The notes: generated from the letters alone by a model not told the origin. A DNA stretch of 64,000 nt from Herbiconiux daphne (GCF_024979295.1 NZ_JANLCJ010000001.1:186001-250000), one strand, 5' to 3'. Positions 44,812 through 55,265 are shown, counted from the stretch's first letter. Translations and numbers: made by a program.

Positions 44812-46350
44812 ATGACCGACGCATCCGCGCCCACGAGCACGTCCGCCCCCACCCCGCCGTTGACCGAGGCCGAGGTGGCCGAACACGAGGCCAACGAACA
44901 GAAGGCCGTGCGGCTGGCCAAGCGCGACAAGCTCAACGCGTCGGGGGCCGAGGCCTACCCGGTGTCGGTTCCGGTCACCACCACCATCCCCGCCGTGCGC
45001 GAGACCTGGGGTCACCTCGCCGCCGACGAGGTGTCGGGCGAGGTCGTTGGCCTCGCCGGCCGGGTGGTGCACCTGCGCAACACCGGCAAGCTCTGCTTCG
45101 TGTCGTTGCAGTCGGGCGACGGCACGCGCATCCAGGCGATGGTGTCGCTCGCGGCCGTCGGCGAGGAGTCACTCGCCGCGTTCAAGGAGTTCGTCGACCT
45201 CGGCGACCACCTGTTCGTGCACGGCGAGGTCATCTCGTCGCGCCGCGGTGAGCTGAGTGTCATGGTCGACGACTGGAAGATCGCGTCGAAGGCCATCCTG
45301 CCGCTGCCGAACCTGCACTCCGAGCTCTCCGAAGAGACCCGCATGCGCAGCCGCTACCTCGACCTGATCGTGCGCGACCAGGCCCGCCAGGTGGTGCGCA
45401 CCCGCGCCAAGACGATGGCCTCGCTGCGCCAGACCTTCGCCGAGCGAGACTACCTCGAGGTCGAGACGCCGATGCTGCAGACGATGCACGGCGGCGCGGC
45501 CGCCCGCCCGTTCGTGACGCACTCGAACGCCTTCGACACCGAGCTCTACCTGCGCATCGCGCCCGAGCTGTTCCTCAAGCGCGCCGTCGTCGGCGGCATC
45601 GACCGCGTGTTCGAGATCAACCGCAACTTCCGCAACGAGGGCGCCGACTCCACCCACAGCCCCGAGTTCGCGATGCTCGAGGCCTACGAGGCCTATGGCG
45701 ACTACACCTCCATCGCTGAGCTGACGCAGACACTCATCCAGAACGCGGCGGTCGCGGTGTCGGGCTCGCACGTGGTCACCTGGGCCGACGGCACCGAATA
45801 CGATCTCGGCGGCCAGTGGGACCGCATCAGCATGTACGACTCGCTCAGCGAGGCGGCCGGCGTCGCCATCACGCCCGAGACGCCGGTGGCCGAACTGCAG
45901 GCCCTCGCCGACCGCGAGGGCGTCGAGGTGCACCTGCCCAACCACGGCAAGCTCGTCGAAGAGCTCTGGGAGCACTTCGTGAAGGGCAGCCTGGTGCGCC
46001 CCACGTTCGTGCTCGACTTCCCGGTCGAGACCAGTCCGTTGACCCGCGCGCACCGCTCCATTCCGGGCGTGGTCGAGAAGTGGGACCTCTACATCCGCGG
46101 GTTCGAGCTGGCCACCGGCTATTCCGAGCTCGTCGACCCGGTCATCCAGCGCGAGCGCTTCGTCGAGCAGGCGAAGCAGGCGGCCGCCGGCGACGACGAA
46201 GCCATGCGCCTCGACGAAGACTTCCTGCGCGCTCTCGAATTCGGGATGCCGCCCTCCGGAGGCATGGGAATGGGCATGGACCGCCTGCTCATGGCCATCA
46301 CCGGCCTCGGCATCCGCGAGACCATCCTCTTTCCCCTCGTGAAGCAGTAA
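44812..46350 (+). CDS. lysS: lysyl-tRNA synthetase (class II)
   Basis: The 512-residue enzyme has an N-terminal OB-fold domain ([18 protein letters not shown], about 78-95) and a class II catalytic domain with motif 2 [20 protein letters not shown] and motif 3 [16 protein letters not shown] short Thr/Ser/Pro-rich start precedes the fold. It charges tRNA-Lys in the cytoplasm. It starts at ATG 44812, divergent from the LysM lipoprotein. Two small genes follow on the same strand. Confidence 0.95.
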   Translation: MTDASAPTSTSAPTPPLTEAEVAEHEANEQKAVRLAKRDKLNASGAEAYPVSVPVTTTIPAVRETWGHLAADEVSGEVVGLAGRVVHLRNTGKLCFVSLQSGDGTRIQAMVSLAAVGEESLAAFKEFVDLGDHLFVHGEVISSRRGELSVMVDDWKIASKAILPLPNLHSELSEETRMRSRYLDLIVRDQARQVVRTRAKTMASLRQTFAERDYLEVETPMLQTMHGGAAARPFVTHSNAFDTELYLRIAPELFLKRAVVGGIDRVFEINRNFRNEGADSTHSPEFAMLEAYEAYGDYTSIAELTQTLIQNAAVAVSGSHVVTWADGTEYDLGGQWDRISMYDSLSEAAGVAITPETPVAELQALADREGVEVHLPNHGKLVEELWEHFVKGSLVRPTFVLDFPVETSPLTRAHRSIPGVVEKWDLYIRGFELATGYSELVDPVIQRERFVEQAKQAAAGDDEAMRLDEDFLRALEFGMPPSGGMGMGMDRLLMAITGLGIRETILFPLVKQ

Positions 46351-46359
46351 GGACCAACC

Positions 46360-46563
46360 GTGAGCTTCTTCGGCAAGAAAGACGACCCCTACGAGCCGGG
46401 CAAGTCCGAGCGCGAGAGCAAACAGGCCGCCGAGAACCAGGGGCCCGACGGCGAGAAGAAGCCCGAACGGCCCTCGAACGCGCGCATCGCCATCTGGGTG
46501 ATCGTGGGCGCGATCGGCCTCTACCTGCTCGGCAGCGGCCTGTTCGGCATCCTCACCCACTGA
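46360..46563 (+). CDS. small single-helix membrane protein
   Basis: The 67-residue protein starts with a GTG 9 bp after the lysS stop. It is hydrophilic at first (KKDDPYEPGKSERESKQ), Glu/Lys-rich to residue 44, then ends in one membrane helix (IAIWVIVGAIGLYLLGSGLFG). A conserved-looking short gene in this place suggests co-transcription with lysS. Function unknown. Confidence 0.65.
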   Translation: MSFFGKKDDPYEPGKSERESKQAAENQGPDGEKKPERPSNARIAIWVIVGAIGLYLLGSGLFGILTH

Positions 46564-46581
46564 TGACGTATCGTTGACGCG

Positions 46582-46761
46582 ATGGATGAATTCTGGCCCG
46601 CGATCTACGCACTGGCCCCGACGGTTCTGATCGGGCTCGTGTTCTGGTTCATCATGCGTGCCCTCATCCGCTCCGACAAGTCCGAGCGCAAGGCCCTCGC
46701 GAAGATCGAAGCCGAGGAGCGCGAGAAGCTCGGCTTGCCGTCGAAGGCTGCCGCCGAGTAG
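46582..46761 (+). CDS. 59-residue membrane protein
   Basis: From ATG 46582 the frame has 59 codons before TAG: MDEFWPAIYALAPTVLIG, a membrane helix running to LVFWFIMRALIR, then a charged helix (KSERKALAKIEAEEREKLG). The N-out, charged-C shape is common among small actinobacterial proteins after lysS. It begins 19 bp after the previous stop, so it is likely the third gene of that transcript. Function unknown. Confidence 0.65.
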   Translation: MDEFWPAIYALAPTVLIGLVFWFIMRALIRSDKSERKALAKIEAEEREKLGLPSKAAAE

Positions 46762-46816
46762 TGCCCCGATACCGCTACGGTGTCGCTAGGGGATTCCGCC
46801 GCTGAGAGGGGCTGCT

Positions 46817-48289
46817 GTGTCGAGTGCTGACATCGCCGTGATCGTCGCGCTCACCCTGCTGCTCGTCGACCTCGCCATCCGTGTTCTCGCCGTGATCATC
46901 GTGCCCCGCAACCGGCGGCCCTCGACCGGCATCGCGTGGCTCATGGCCATCTTCGTGCTGCCGTATGTCGGCTTCCTGTTATTCCTGCTGATCGGCAGTT
47001 ACAAGCTGCCGAAGTCGCGACGCGACAAACAGCACGCCATCAACGAGTTCATCATCGAGACCACCGAGGGAATCGAGCGGGTCAGCGACGCCGACCCGTG
47101 GCCGCCCTGGTTCAAGAACGTCGCCGAGCTCAACCGCACGCTCGGGGCGATGCCGCTCGTGGGCGGCAACGACGCCACGCTGATCGGCGACTACGACGAG
47201 GCCATCCGGCAGATGACCGCCACCATCGACGAGGCGCAGCGCTACGTGCACGCCGAGTTCTACATCCTGTCGCTCGACGCCACGACGAAGCCGTTCTTCG
47301 ACGCCCTCGAGGCGGCCGTGAAGCGCGGCGTCACCGTGCGCGTGCTGCTCGACCACATCGCCTCGGTGCGGGCGCCCGGCAACAAGAAGACCGCCAAGCG
47401 CCTGAACGCCATCGGCGTGAAATGGCACTACATGCTGCCCGTGCAGCCCCTCAAGGGCAAGTGGCAGCGGCCTGACCTGCGCAACCACCGCAAGCTTCTC
47501 GTCGTCGACGGCGACGTGGCCTACATGGGCTCGCAGAACGTGGTCGACCGCAGCTACAACAAGAAGGGCAACATCCGTCGCGGCCTGAAATGGCAAGACC
47601 TGATGACCCGCCTCGAGGGCCCGATCGTGGCCGGCATCAACGCCATCTTCATCACCGACTGGTACAGCGAGTCGAACGAACTGCTGCTGCGCGAGACCCG
47701 CGCGGTCACCGAGGACACCATCGACGACGACCCGCGTGCGCTCGACATGCAGGTCGTGCCGTCGGGCCCCGGGTTCGAGGGCGAGAACAACCTGCGGCTC
47801 TTCCTCGCCCTGCTCTACAACGCGCAGGAGCGCATCATCATCACGAGCCCCTACTTCGTGCCGGATGACGCGATGCTCTACGCCATCACCACGGCCACCC
47901 AGCGCGGGGTCGAGGTGCAGCTGTTCGTGTCGGAGATCGGCGACCAGGCGCTCGTCTACCACGCCCAGCGCTCCTACTACGAGGTGCTGTTGCGGGCCGG
48001 CGTGCGCATCTACATGTATCAGGCGCCCTACATCCTGCACGCGAAGCACTTCACCATCGACGACGAGGTGGCCGTGATCGGCTCGTCGAACATGGACATG
48101 CGCTCGTTCAGCCTCAACATGGAGATCTCGTTGATGGTGCGCGGTCGCGAGTTCGTCGACGCCATGCGCGGGGTCGAAGACGGCTACCGGGCGGTAAGCC
48201 GCGAGCTGACCCTCGACGAGTGGCACAAACAGCCGCTGCGGTCGACAGTGCTCGACAACCTGGCCAGGCTCACCTCCGCGGTGCAGTAG
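46817..48289 (+). CDS. cls: cardiolipin synthase (PLD family)
   Basis: The 490-residue enzyme has two N-terminal membrane helices (residues 5-25 and 37-58), then two phospholipase D motifs: NHRKLLVVDGDVAYMGSQN and LHAKHFTIDDEVAVIGSSN. These give the HxK(x4)D pairs needed for catalysis. It joins two phosphatidylglycerols or transfers a phosphatidyl group. The GTG start (46817) follows GAGAGGGGCTGCT. It is followed by a regulator gene 4 bp downstream. Confidence 0.92.
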   Translation: MSSADIAVIVALTLLLVDLAIRVLAVIIVPRNRRPSTGIAWLMAIFVLPYVGFLLFLLIGSYKLPKSRRDKQHAINEFIIETTEGIERVSDADPWPPWFKNVAELNRTLGAMPLVGGNDATLIGDYDEAIRQMTATIDEAQRYVHAEFYILSLDATTKPFFDALEAAVKRGVTVRVLLDHIASVRAPGNKKTAKRLNAIGVKWHYMLPVQPLKGKWQRPDLRNHRKLLVVDGDVAYMGSQNVVDRSYNKKGNIRRGLKWQDLMTRLEGPIVAGINAIFITDWYSESNELLLRETRAVTEDTIDDDPRALDMQVVPSGPGFEGENNLRLFLALLYNAQERIIITSPYFVPDDAMLYAITTATQRGVEVQLFVSEIGDQALVYHAQRSYYEVLLRAGVRIYMYQAPYILHAKHFTIDDEVAVIGSSNMDMRSFSLNMEISLMVRGREFVDAMRGVEDGYRAVSRELTLDEWHKQPLRSTVLDNLARLTSAVQ

Positions 48290-48293
48290 GCGC

Positions 48294-49406
48294 ATGACCG
48301 ACTCGCGACCCCTGCTGAGGCTGGCCGGCCTCGACGACCTCAGCGAACGCATCTACCTCTTCATCGTGCACCGCGGCGCCACGAGCACCGGCGACGTGGC
48401 CGAGCGCTTCGAGCTCGAGCGGCCGCAGGCGCTGTCGAGGCTCGAGGTGCTGCGCGATCTCGGTCTGCTCTCGCGGGGTCTCAGCGACGACGCCCACTAC
48501 TCCCCGGTCGACCCGCGCTATTCGCTGAGCGCCATGACCGACCGGCTGAGCGATCAGATCACGCGCATCCGGGAGCGCATCCCCACCCTCGGCGACCAGT
48601 TCGACAAGATCGTCGCGCCCGGCACCGACACCCCCGAGACCCGCATCGTGAGCGACACCGACGCGGTCGCGAACTGGTACGTGCGGCTGCAGCACCAGGC
48701 CACGCGCGAGTTCCTGATCTTCGACCGGCCGCCGTATGTCACCTCCCGCCTCGAGCCGCTCGAGGCCGTGGTGCTCGACCGCGGCGTCTCGTGGCGCGCC
48801 GTCTACACCGCCGGCAGCTTCGAGCCCGAGGGCAGCTGGGAAGAGGCCAACCGGCTCGCGTCGCAGGGCGAGCAGGCGCGCATCGTGCCCGCGCTGCCGG
48901 TGAAGCTCGCCATCGCCGACCGCGCGACGGCCCTGGTGTCGCTGAGCCTCGACGGGGTGCGCAGCGACGCCGTGGTGACCGAGTCGCAGCCCCTCATCAG
49001 CGCCTTGACCGATCTGTTCGAGTTCTACTGGGCGCGCGGCCGCCCGATGCCCGCGTCGCGGGACCAGGCCGAGCACCCGGCGTCCGCGGCGGGCGCGCAG
49101 AGCGCGACCACGACGCCGACAGCGACAGCGGCAGCGGCAGCGATGGCGACGGGTACGGCTGCCGGCACCTCGCCGATGGCGACGCCCACCGGCTCACCGG
49201 CCGAGCTGCCCTGGCGCGCGGCGACCCGCGAGGAGAAGGCCATCCTCGCCCTCATCGCCACTGGCATGAAAGACGAGTCGATCGCCCGGCAGCTCGGCAT
49301 GTCGCCGCGATCGCTGCGTCGCCGGAGTCACGAACTGATGGTCGAACTGGGAGCGACGAACCGCTTCCAGGCCGGCGCCGAAGCCGCCCGCCGGGGCTGG
49401 GTGTGA
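48294..49406 (+). CDS. TrmB/LuxR-type helix-turn-helix regulator
   Basis: The 370-residue protein starts with a TrmB-like winged helix (RIYLFIVHRGATSTGDVAERFELERPQALSRLEVL region, about 15-60) and has a central helical and effector-like part. It ends with a LuxR-type HTH (ATREEKAILALIATGMKDESIARQLGMSPRSLRRR). A Thr/Ala-rich linker (about 260-305) separates the two. It directly follows the cardiolipin synthase gene and precedes a secreted protease on the same strand, so it may control either. Effector unknown. Confidence 0.8.
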   Translation: MTDSRPLLRLAGLDDLSERIYLFIVHRGATSTGDVAERFELERPQALSRLEVLRDLGLLSRGLSDDAHYSPVDPRYSLSAMTDRLSDQITRIRERIPTLGDQFDKIVAPGTDTPETRIVSDTDAVANWYVRLQHQATREFLIFDRPPYVTSRLEPLEAVVLDRGVSWRAVYTAGSFEPEGSWEEANRLASQGEQARIVPALPVKLAIADRATALVSLSLDGVRSDAVVTESQPLISALTDLFEFYWARGRPMPASRDQAEHPASAAGAQSATTTPTATAAAAAMATGTAAGTSPMATPTGSPAELPWRAATREEKAILALIATGMKDESIARQLGMSPRSLRRRSHELMVELGATNRFQAGAEAARRGWV

Positions 49407-49559
49407 CCTCGAAATGACGGCTGTGTAACAGTCGTATTTCGTGCCGCGGCCACCTGCGGCCAGGGGCCACCGGTGGCCAGATCTGCACCCCTCGACGCCG
49501 CCAGAATGAGTCCGCTCGCATCGTGCGACGACACTTTCTGACTTCGAGGACCGAACTCC

Positions 49560-52500
49560 GTGAACCCACGCCCGCGACTCCGCTCTCACCCCCGCCGTTC
49601 CGGCGCCCTCGGCTCCGGCCGCTCGCTGACCAGGGCGGTGGCCCTTTTCTCGGGCGCTGCCGTGGTCGCCCTCGGCTGCCTGATGCCCACCTCCGCGGCT
49701 CTCGCCGAGCCGCTCGCGCCACCGACGCCGGCTCCGGATGCCTCGACCAGCGCCCCCCAGGCACCCACCGGCGCCCTCGACACCTTCGAAGACGGGCGCT
49801 ACATCGTGACCCTCCGCGACCCCTCGGTCGCGACCTACGACGGCGGCGTCGACAGCCTCGCGGCCACTCGCGCACCGGAGGGCGGCTCGCTCGACGCGAC
49901 CTCCCGCCGGGTCGAGAGCTACGCCAAGCACCTGACGAGCGCGCAGGAGGAGGTCGCGGCATCCGTCGACGCCGGCATCGTGACCTCGTACACCCTGGCC
50001 ACCAACGGCTTCTCGAGCGAGCTCACCGCCGCGCAGGCCAAGAAGCTCGCCGCCGACCCGCGGGTGTCGGCCGTGGTGCCCGACGAGATCGTGCACCTCG
50101 TGGAGCCCGAGACCTCGACCGAGTTCCTCGGCCTCGAGGGCGACCAGGGGGTCTGGCAGAGCATCGGCGGCGTCGACGAGGCCGGCAAGGGCGTCGTCGT
50201 GGGCATCATCGACACCGGCATCGCGCCCGAGAACCCGTCGTTCGCGGGCGACGCGCTCGGCACCGAGGCGGGCGCGGCGCCCTATCTCGACGGCGACCAG
50301 ATCGTGTTCGACAAGAGCGACGGAACGCAGTTCCGTGGCGTCTGCGTGAGCGGCGTGCAGTTCGCCGCCGACGACTGCAGCACCAAGATCGTGGGCGCGC
50401 GCTACTTCGTCGACAACTTCGGGGTCGACAACATCGGCGACCCGGCGATCGGCGAATACCTCTCGCCGCGAGACGGTTCCGACCACGGCTCGCACACCGC
50501 CAGCACGGCCGCCGGAAACCACGCCGTCGCCGCGAACGTCGACGGACAGGAGTTCGGCGAGATCTCGGGCGTCGCCCCCGCGGCCAAGATCGCGGCCTAC
50601 AAGGTCTGCTGGTCGGGCACCGACCCGGTCAGCGAAGACGACGACGGATGCGCCACCGGCGACCTGCTCGCCGCCATCGACGCGGCCGTGGCCGACGGAG
50701 TCGACGTGATCAACTTCTCGATCGGCGGCGGAGCCGCGCAGACCACCGTGTCGCTCACCGACCAGGCGTTCTTCAGCGCGGCAGCGGCCGGCATCTTCGT
50801 GGCCGCCGCGGCGGGCAACGCCGGGCCCGAGGCCTCCACGGCCGACAACGCCGCGCCGTGGATCACCACGGTCGCGGCCGGATCGATCCCCACCCACGAC
50901 GCCACCGTGCGCCTCGGCGACGGCGAGGCCTTCGTCGGAGCCTCGATCACGGTGCCCGAGGGCGACTTCTCGGGTCCGTTCGTGGCGGCGACCGCCGTCG
51001 CCGCCGCGGATGCCGCCGACCCGCAACTATGCGGGCCCGACTCGCTCGACCCCGCGAAGGCAGCCGGCGCGATCGTGCTCTGCGATCGCGGCGTCATCGA
51101 CCGCACCCTCAAGTCGGCCGAGGTCGCGCGCGCCGGCGGCATCGGCATGGTGCTGGTGAACCCCACGCCGAGCTCGCTCGACCTCGACGGCCACGTCATC
51201 CCCACCGTGCACCTCGACGCGTCGGCCATGGAAGCCGTCGCGGCCTACGCCGAGACCCCCGGCGCCACCGTCACGCTCCAGCGCGGCAACACCACCGACC
51301 AGCCGTCGGCGCCGAGCCCGCAGGTGGCCGGCTTCTCGTCTCGCGGCCCGATCCTCGCCGACGGCAGCGACATCCTGAAGCCCGACATCACGGCTCCGGG
51401 CGTGGCCATCCTCGCCGCCGGGGCCAACCCCGAGGGCGCCGAGGGCTCGTGGCTGTTCATGTCGGGCACCTCGATGGCCTCGCCGCACATCGCCGGACTC
51501 GCCGCGCTCTACCTCGGCGTGCATCCGACGGCCTCGCCCGCCGAGATCAAGTCGGCCATGATGACCACCGCCTACGACACCGTCGACAGCGCGGGCGCGC
51601 CCGCCGAAGACCCGTTCGCCCAGGGTGCCGGCAACGTCGACCCCACGAACTACTTCGACCCGGGGCTGCTCTACCTCAACGGCGTCGACGACTGGATGTC
51701 GTACACCGACAGCCTCGGCTACTCCGGTTTCGGGGCGCCGATCATCGACCCCTCCGACCTCAACCTGCCCTCGATCGCCATCGGCTCGCTGCCGGGAACG
51801 CAGACCGTCACCCGCACGGTCACGGCGACCGAGGCCGGGCACTACGTCGCCCAGCCGGTGACGATGGCCGGCGTCGACGTGGTCGTGTCACCCTCGGAGC
51901 TGACGTTCGGCGCCGCCGGCGAGAGCCAGAGCTACACCGTGACCTTCACGCGAACGGATGCCCCGCTCGACGAGTTCACCACCGGCTACCTCGACTGGGC
52001 CGACGGCGACCGCTCGGTGCGCAGCGCCCTGGCGGTGCGCCCGATCTCGCTCGACGCGCCGGCCGAGGCCGAGGGCGCGGGCAGCACCGGCTCGACCGAG
52101 ATCGGCGTGCTCGGCGGCGACGTCGCCGATTACGCGGTGGCGGCCACGGGGCTCGCCCGCGGCCAGGCCGTGCACGGTTCCGGCACCGCCGGCGCCGCGA
52201 CGCAGGGCTTCATCATCGACGTTCCCGAGGGCAGCACCTTCGCCCGCTTCGACCTCGACGCGGCCGACGACACCGCCGATCTCGACCTGACCGTCTACAG
52301 CATCGACGACTTCGAGCACACCTGGCTGGTGGGGCAGTCGGCCACCGGCGCCGCCGACGAGCGCGTCGATCTCGATTGGGACCAGCTGCCGATCGGCCGC
52401 TACCTCGTCAGTGTCGACTTCTTCGCCGGCGTCGGCGACCTCGACTTCACGCTGACGACCTACGTGGTCGACCCGGCGGCGAGCGCGGGTTCGTTCACCG

Positions 52501-54149
52501 TCGACCCCTCGACGATCTCGACCACCATCGGCCAGACGTCGATCGTCACCGCGAGCTGGTCGGGTCTCGAGCCCGGCGGCAGCTACCTCGGCCGGGTCGC
52601 CTACGGCGACACCGGGCACGCCACCACCCTCACCGTCACGAGCGACGCGGGCACGCCCGAGCCGCCGGCGCCGGGCGACCCCGCGCTCACGGTCGCCCCG
52701 TCATCGGTGCGACCCGGCGAGGGCACCACGGTGCAGGCATCCGGTCTCACGCCCGGCGACGCCTACGACGTGTTCCAAGACGGCTCCGACACCCCGAGCT
52801 TCTCGGGTGTGGTCGGTGACGACGGCGGCTTCTGGCGCTACATCGGGTTCGCGCCCGAGACCCCGCTCGGAACGCACACGTTCGAGGTGCGCACCGCGCA
52901 CGGCTCGGCCTCGGCCGACTTCGACGTGGTCGACATCCTGGCGCAGCACATCGACGCCTGGGTGAACCACTCCTTCGACGGCGCCCCTCTGGTGTCGCTC
53001 GACGTCACGTTCGTCGGCCAGGGCGACCTGCGCACCCGGCTCGAGTCGACCGACGGCACCGTCTACCTCGACGAGACCCAGCGCGGCGAGGCACCCGCGG
53101 ACGCCCCGAACTACACGTTCCGCCAGGGGCCGTTCGACGTGCCGCCGGGCGACTACATCGCCACGCTCTGGGTGGTCACCGCCGACGGCGAGATGACCCA
53201 GCAGAAGACGACGGAGTTCAGCGCCGCGCAGGTGCCCGCGAGCACCGCGGCGTTCTCGCAGAACGTGGCCGACCCGAATGCGGTCGACTTCGCCCTGCTC
53301 AACTCGACCGACGTGCCGATGCAGCCGCGGGTGCAGTACAAGCTGTGCGCCGGGCCGCAGGTGTTCGCCGAGGAGTTCTACGACCCCGGTGCGATCACCG
53401 AGACCTGGAACCTCGCGGCGATCGCCCGGGTCGACGTCTGGCTCGACGGCAAGGTCATCGCGAGCTACCAGAACCCGAGCGACACGGCCTGCGACGGTGA
53501 GATGGCCATCAGCCAGGACTTCTGGGCCACCCTCGAGGTGACGCCGGCGTCGGCCGATGGAGCGACGGATGCCGCGGCCGATGCGGCGACCCCGCTCACC
53601 CTCACCGTGAGCAACCGCGTCGACATCCACAGCGGTGGCTACGACCTGTCGGTCGGCACCGGCACCACGCTGCTCGAGACCGACCCGGTGCTGTTCGAGA
53701 AGGTGCCGACGCCCTACCTCGAGACGCCCGGCCTCATCATCGACCGCTCGCTCGCGGCCGCCGAGGGCACGCCCTACTGGGTGCTCGCGCAGTACGGCCA
53801 GCACTTCGACTGGGGAGACCTGGCGAAGCAGCGGGTGGCCTACGTGCCGGCGCTGACCGCGGCCGACCTGGCGCCGGTGGTGCCGGGTGACCCCGGTGAC
53901 CCGGGCACGCCGGGCGACCCGGGCACGCCGGGTGACCCGGGCACGCCGGGCACGCCGGGCGACCCGACGCCGCCGGCCACCGCGACCCCGGTGCCGGGCG
54001 ACGGCAGTGACGTCGCGGGCGGCTCGGGCACCGGCATCCTGTCGAGCACCGGTCTCTCGGTCGGCCTGCCGATCGCGATCGCCGTGCTGCTCGTCGCCGG
54101 GGGCATCGCCTTCGTCATCGTGCGCCAGATCCGCCGCCGCAACGGCTGA
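49560..54149 (+). CDS. S8 subtilisin-type cell-wall protease
   Basis: This 1529-residue precursor has a signal peptide (ALFSGAAVVALGCLMPTSAALA), an I9-type propeptide (GRYIVTLRDPS) and a catalytic domain with Asp218 (GIIDTGIAP), His309 (DHGSHTAST) and Ser638 (SGTSMASPH). A PA domain lies between His and Ser, then Ig-like and PPC-like domains. It ends with a collagen-like Pro-Gly-Asp/Thr repeat, LSSTG, a membrane helix and RRRNG, a sortase-type anchoring signal. It degrades proteins or peptides at the cell surface. GTG start; it stands alone. Confidence 0.9.
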   Translation: MNPRPRLRSHPRRSGALGSGRSLTRAVALFSGAAVVALGCLMPTSAALAEPLAPPTPAPDASTSAPQAPTGALDTFEDGRYIVTLRDPSVATYDGGVDSLAATRAPEGGSLDATSRRVESYAKHLTSAQEEVAASVDAGIVTSYTLATNGFSSELTAAQAKKLAADPRVSAVVPDEIVHLVEPETSTEFLGLEGDQGVWQSIGGVDEAGKGVVVGIIDTGIAPENPSFAGDALGTEAGAAPYLDGDQIVFDKSDGTQFRGVCVSGVQFAADDCSTKIVGARYFVDNFGVDNIGDPAIGEYLSPRDGSDHGSHTASTAAGNHAVAANVDGQEFGEISGVAPAAKIAAYKVCWSGTDPVSEDDDGCATGDLLAAIDAAVADGVDVINFSIGGGAAQTTVSLTDQAFFSAAAAGIFVAAAAGNAGPEASTADNAAPWITTVAAGSIPTHDATVRLGDGEAFVGASITVPEGDFSGPFVAATAVAAADAADPQLCGPDSLDPAKAAGAIVLCDRGVIDRTLKSAEVARAGGIGMVLVNPTPSSLDLDGHVIPTVHLDASAMEAVAAYAETPGATVTLQRGNTTDQPSAPSPQVAGFSSRGPILADGSDILKPDITAPGVAILAAGANPEGAEGSWLFMSGTSMASPHIAGLAALYLGVHPTASPAEIKSAMMTTAYDTVDSAGAPAEDPFAQGAGNVDPTNYFDPGLLYLNGVDDWMSYTDSLGYSGFGAPIIDPSDLNLPSIAIGSLPGTQTVTRTVTATEAGHYVAQPVTMAGVDVVVSPSELTFGAAGESQSYTVTFTRTDAPLDEFTTGYLDWADGDRSVRSALAVRPISLDAPAEAEGAGSTGSTEIGVLGGDVADYAVAATGLARGQAVHGSGTAGAATQGFIIDVPEGSTFARFDLDAADDTADLDLTVYSIDDFEHTWLVGQSATGAADERVDLDWDQLPIGRYLVSVDFFAGVGDLDFTLTTYVVDPAASAGSFTVDPSTISTTIGQTSIVTASWSGLEPGGSYLGRVAYGDTGHATTLTVTSDAGTPEPPAPGDPALTVAPSSVRPGEGTTVQASGLTPGDAYDVFQDGSDTPSFSGVVGDDGGFWRYIGFAPETPLGTHTFEVRTAHGSASADFDVVDILAQHIDAWVNHSFDGAPLVSLDVTFVGQGDLRTRLESTDGTVYLDETQRGEAPADAPNYTFRQGPFDVPPGDYIATLWVVTADGEMTQQKTTEFSAAQVPASTAAFSQNVADPNAVDFALLNSTDVPMQPRVQYKLCAGPQVFAEEFYDPGAITETWNLAAIARVDVWLDGKVIASYQNPSDTACDGEMAISQDFWATLEVTPASADGATDAAADAATPLTLTVSNRVDIHSGGYDLSVGTGTTLLETDPVLFEKVPTPYLETPGLIIDRSLAAAEGTPYWVLAQYGQHFDWGDLAKQRVAYVPALTAADLAPVVPGDPGDPGTPGDPGTPGDPGTPGTPGDPTPPATATPVPGDGSDVAGGSGTGILSSTGLSVGLPIAIAVLLVAGGIAFVIVRQIRRRNG
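53880..53977 (+). repeat. collagen-like tandem repeat in the protease gene
   Basis: Repeats of GACCCGGGCACGCCGGG and close variants encode the PGD/PGT triplets (residues about 1441-1472) between the body of the protease and its anchor. The repeat number may vary between strains. Confidence 0.6.
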
Positions 54150-54171
54150 CCGCCCGCGGTTCGCACCCCGA

Positions 54172-54206
54172 GAACGGGGCGCCCTCCACAAGGGGGCGCC
54201 CCGTTC
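54172..54206. terminator. strong hairpin after the subtilase gene
   Basis: A GC-rich stem of about 12 bp (AACGGGGCGCCC with GGGCGCCCCGTT) around a short loop lies between the convergent subtilase and pirin genes. It could end transcription from both sides. Confidence 0.65.
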
Positions 54207-54236
54207 CGTGTGTGCCGGGCGGGTGGGCGCGGCTCG

Positions 54237-55265
54237 TCAGCGCCGGCGGGGCTGCAGGCGCACGTTCGGAAGCACCGGAGCGGGGAGCGGGTCGCCCTCG
54301 TAGTGGTGGTCGCTCAGCCCGAATCGCGGAGCACCCCCGGGCACCACCTCACCGGTCGCCGTCGGCGGAGCGCCGTCGGGCTCGGCGGCACCCGACTCGC
54401 GCTGCCACTCGGCGCGGTAGTCGACGATCTCCTCGTGGCTGCGGCCGACGAAGTTCCACCACATCAGAATCTGCTCGTCGAGCGGGGTGCCGCCGATGAG
54501 CAGCACCCGCACCGGCAGGTCGCCGGCGTCGAGCCGCAGCGAGGTGCGGTCGAGCCCCGCGTAGACGAGCTGCGTGCGCTCGGCCCACAGCCCGTCGACG
54601 CCCACCGGGCCCGCGTCGACGAGCACGCCGTATTCGAAGTCGGGGCGCACGGGCAGCTCGGCCGAGCCACCGGCGGGCAGCCGGATCTCGGCGGCCACGA
54701 GCGGCGTGAAGGTCGTCGCGCCGACGGATGCGCCGGCGAAGTCCCCCACGAAGACGGCGAGCTCGGCGTCGTCGATGCGGGCGCGCACCGAGGTGTGGCT
54801 CTCGAAGAACGGGTCGACCTGGCGCGACGCCGACGGCAGCGCCACCCACAATTGGGCGCCATGCAGCACGGTCGTGGCATCCGTCGACATCTCGGAATGC
54901 GAGATGCCGTGACCGGCCGTCATCAGGTTGAGGTCGCCCGGCCGCACGAAGGCGTGGCTGCCCACGCTGTCGCGGTGCTCGATCTCGCCCTCGAACAACC
55001 AACTCACGGTCTGCAGGCCGGTGTGCGGATGCGGGGGAACGACCATGCCGCCGGTCACCGACACGTCGGCCGGCCCGTAGTGGTCGACGAAGCACCAGGC
55101 GCCGATCATGGTGCGCTGCTTGCTCGGCAGGGTGCGGTGCACCGTCATCGCGCGCGGGCCGCCGAGTGGAACCTCGCGCGCCTCGTGGATCTCGGGCGCC
55201 GTCGGCACCGCCACCGCATCGCACTCGACCCAGGTCTCGGCCGGCTGCTTCTCGAGGTTGCTCAT
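54237..55265 (-). CDS. pirin family protein
   Basis: The 342-residue cupin protein has the metal-binding region PPHPHTGLQTVSWLFEGEIEH (two His and another His later) and GHGISHSEMS of pirins, with a longer C-terminal second cupin (RPDFEYGVLVDAGP). Pirins in bacteria are quercetinase-like or bind enzymes such as pyruvate dehydrogenase; which applies here is not known. ATG at 55265. Cytoplasmic. It is convergent with the subtilase gene. Confidence 0.85.
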   Translation of the reverse strand: MSNLEKQPAETWVECDAVAVPTAPEIHEAREVPLGGPRAMTVHRTLPSKQRTMIGAWCFVDHYGPADVSVTGGMVVPPHPHTGLQTVSWLFEGEIEHRDSVGSHAFVRPGDLNLMTAGHGISHSEMSTDATTVLHGAQLWVALPSASRQVDPFFESHTSVRARIDDAELAVFVGDFAGASVGATTFTPLVAAEIRLPAGGSAELPVRPDFEYGVLVDAGPVGVDGLWAERTQLVYAGLDRTSLRLDAGDLPVRVLLIGGTPLDEQILMWWNFVGRSHEEIVDYRAEWQRESGAAEPDGAPPTATGEVVPGGAPRFGLSDHHYEGDPLPAPVLPNVRLQPRRR

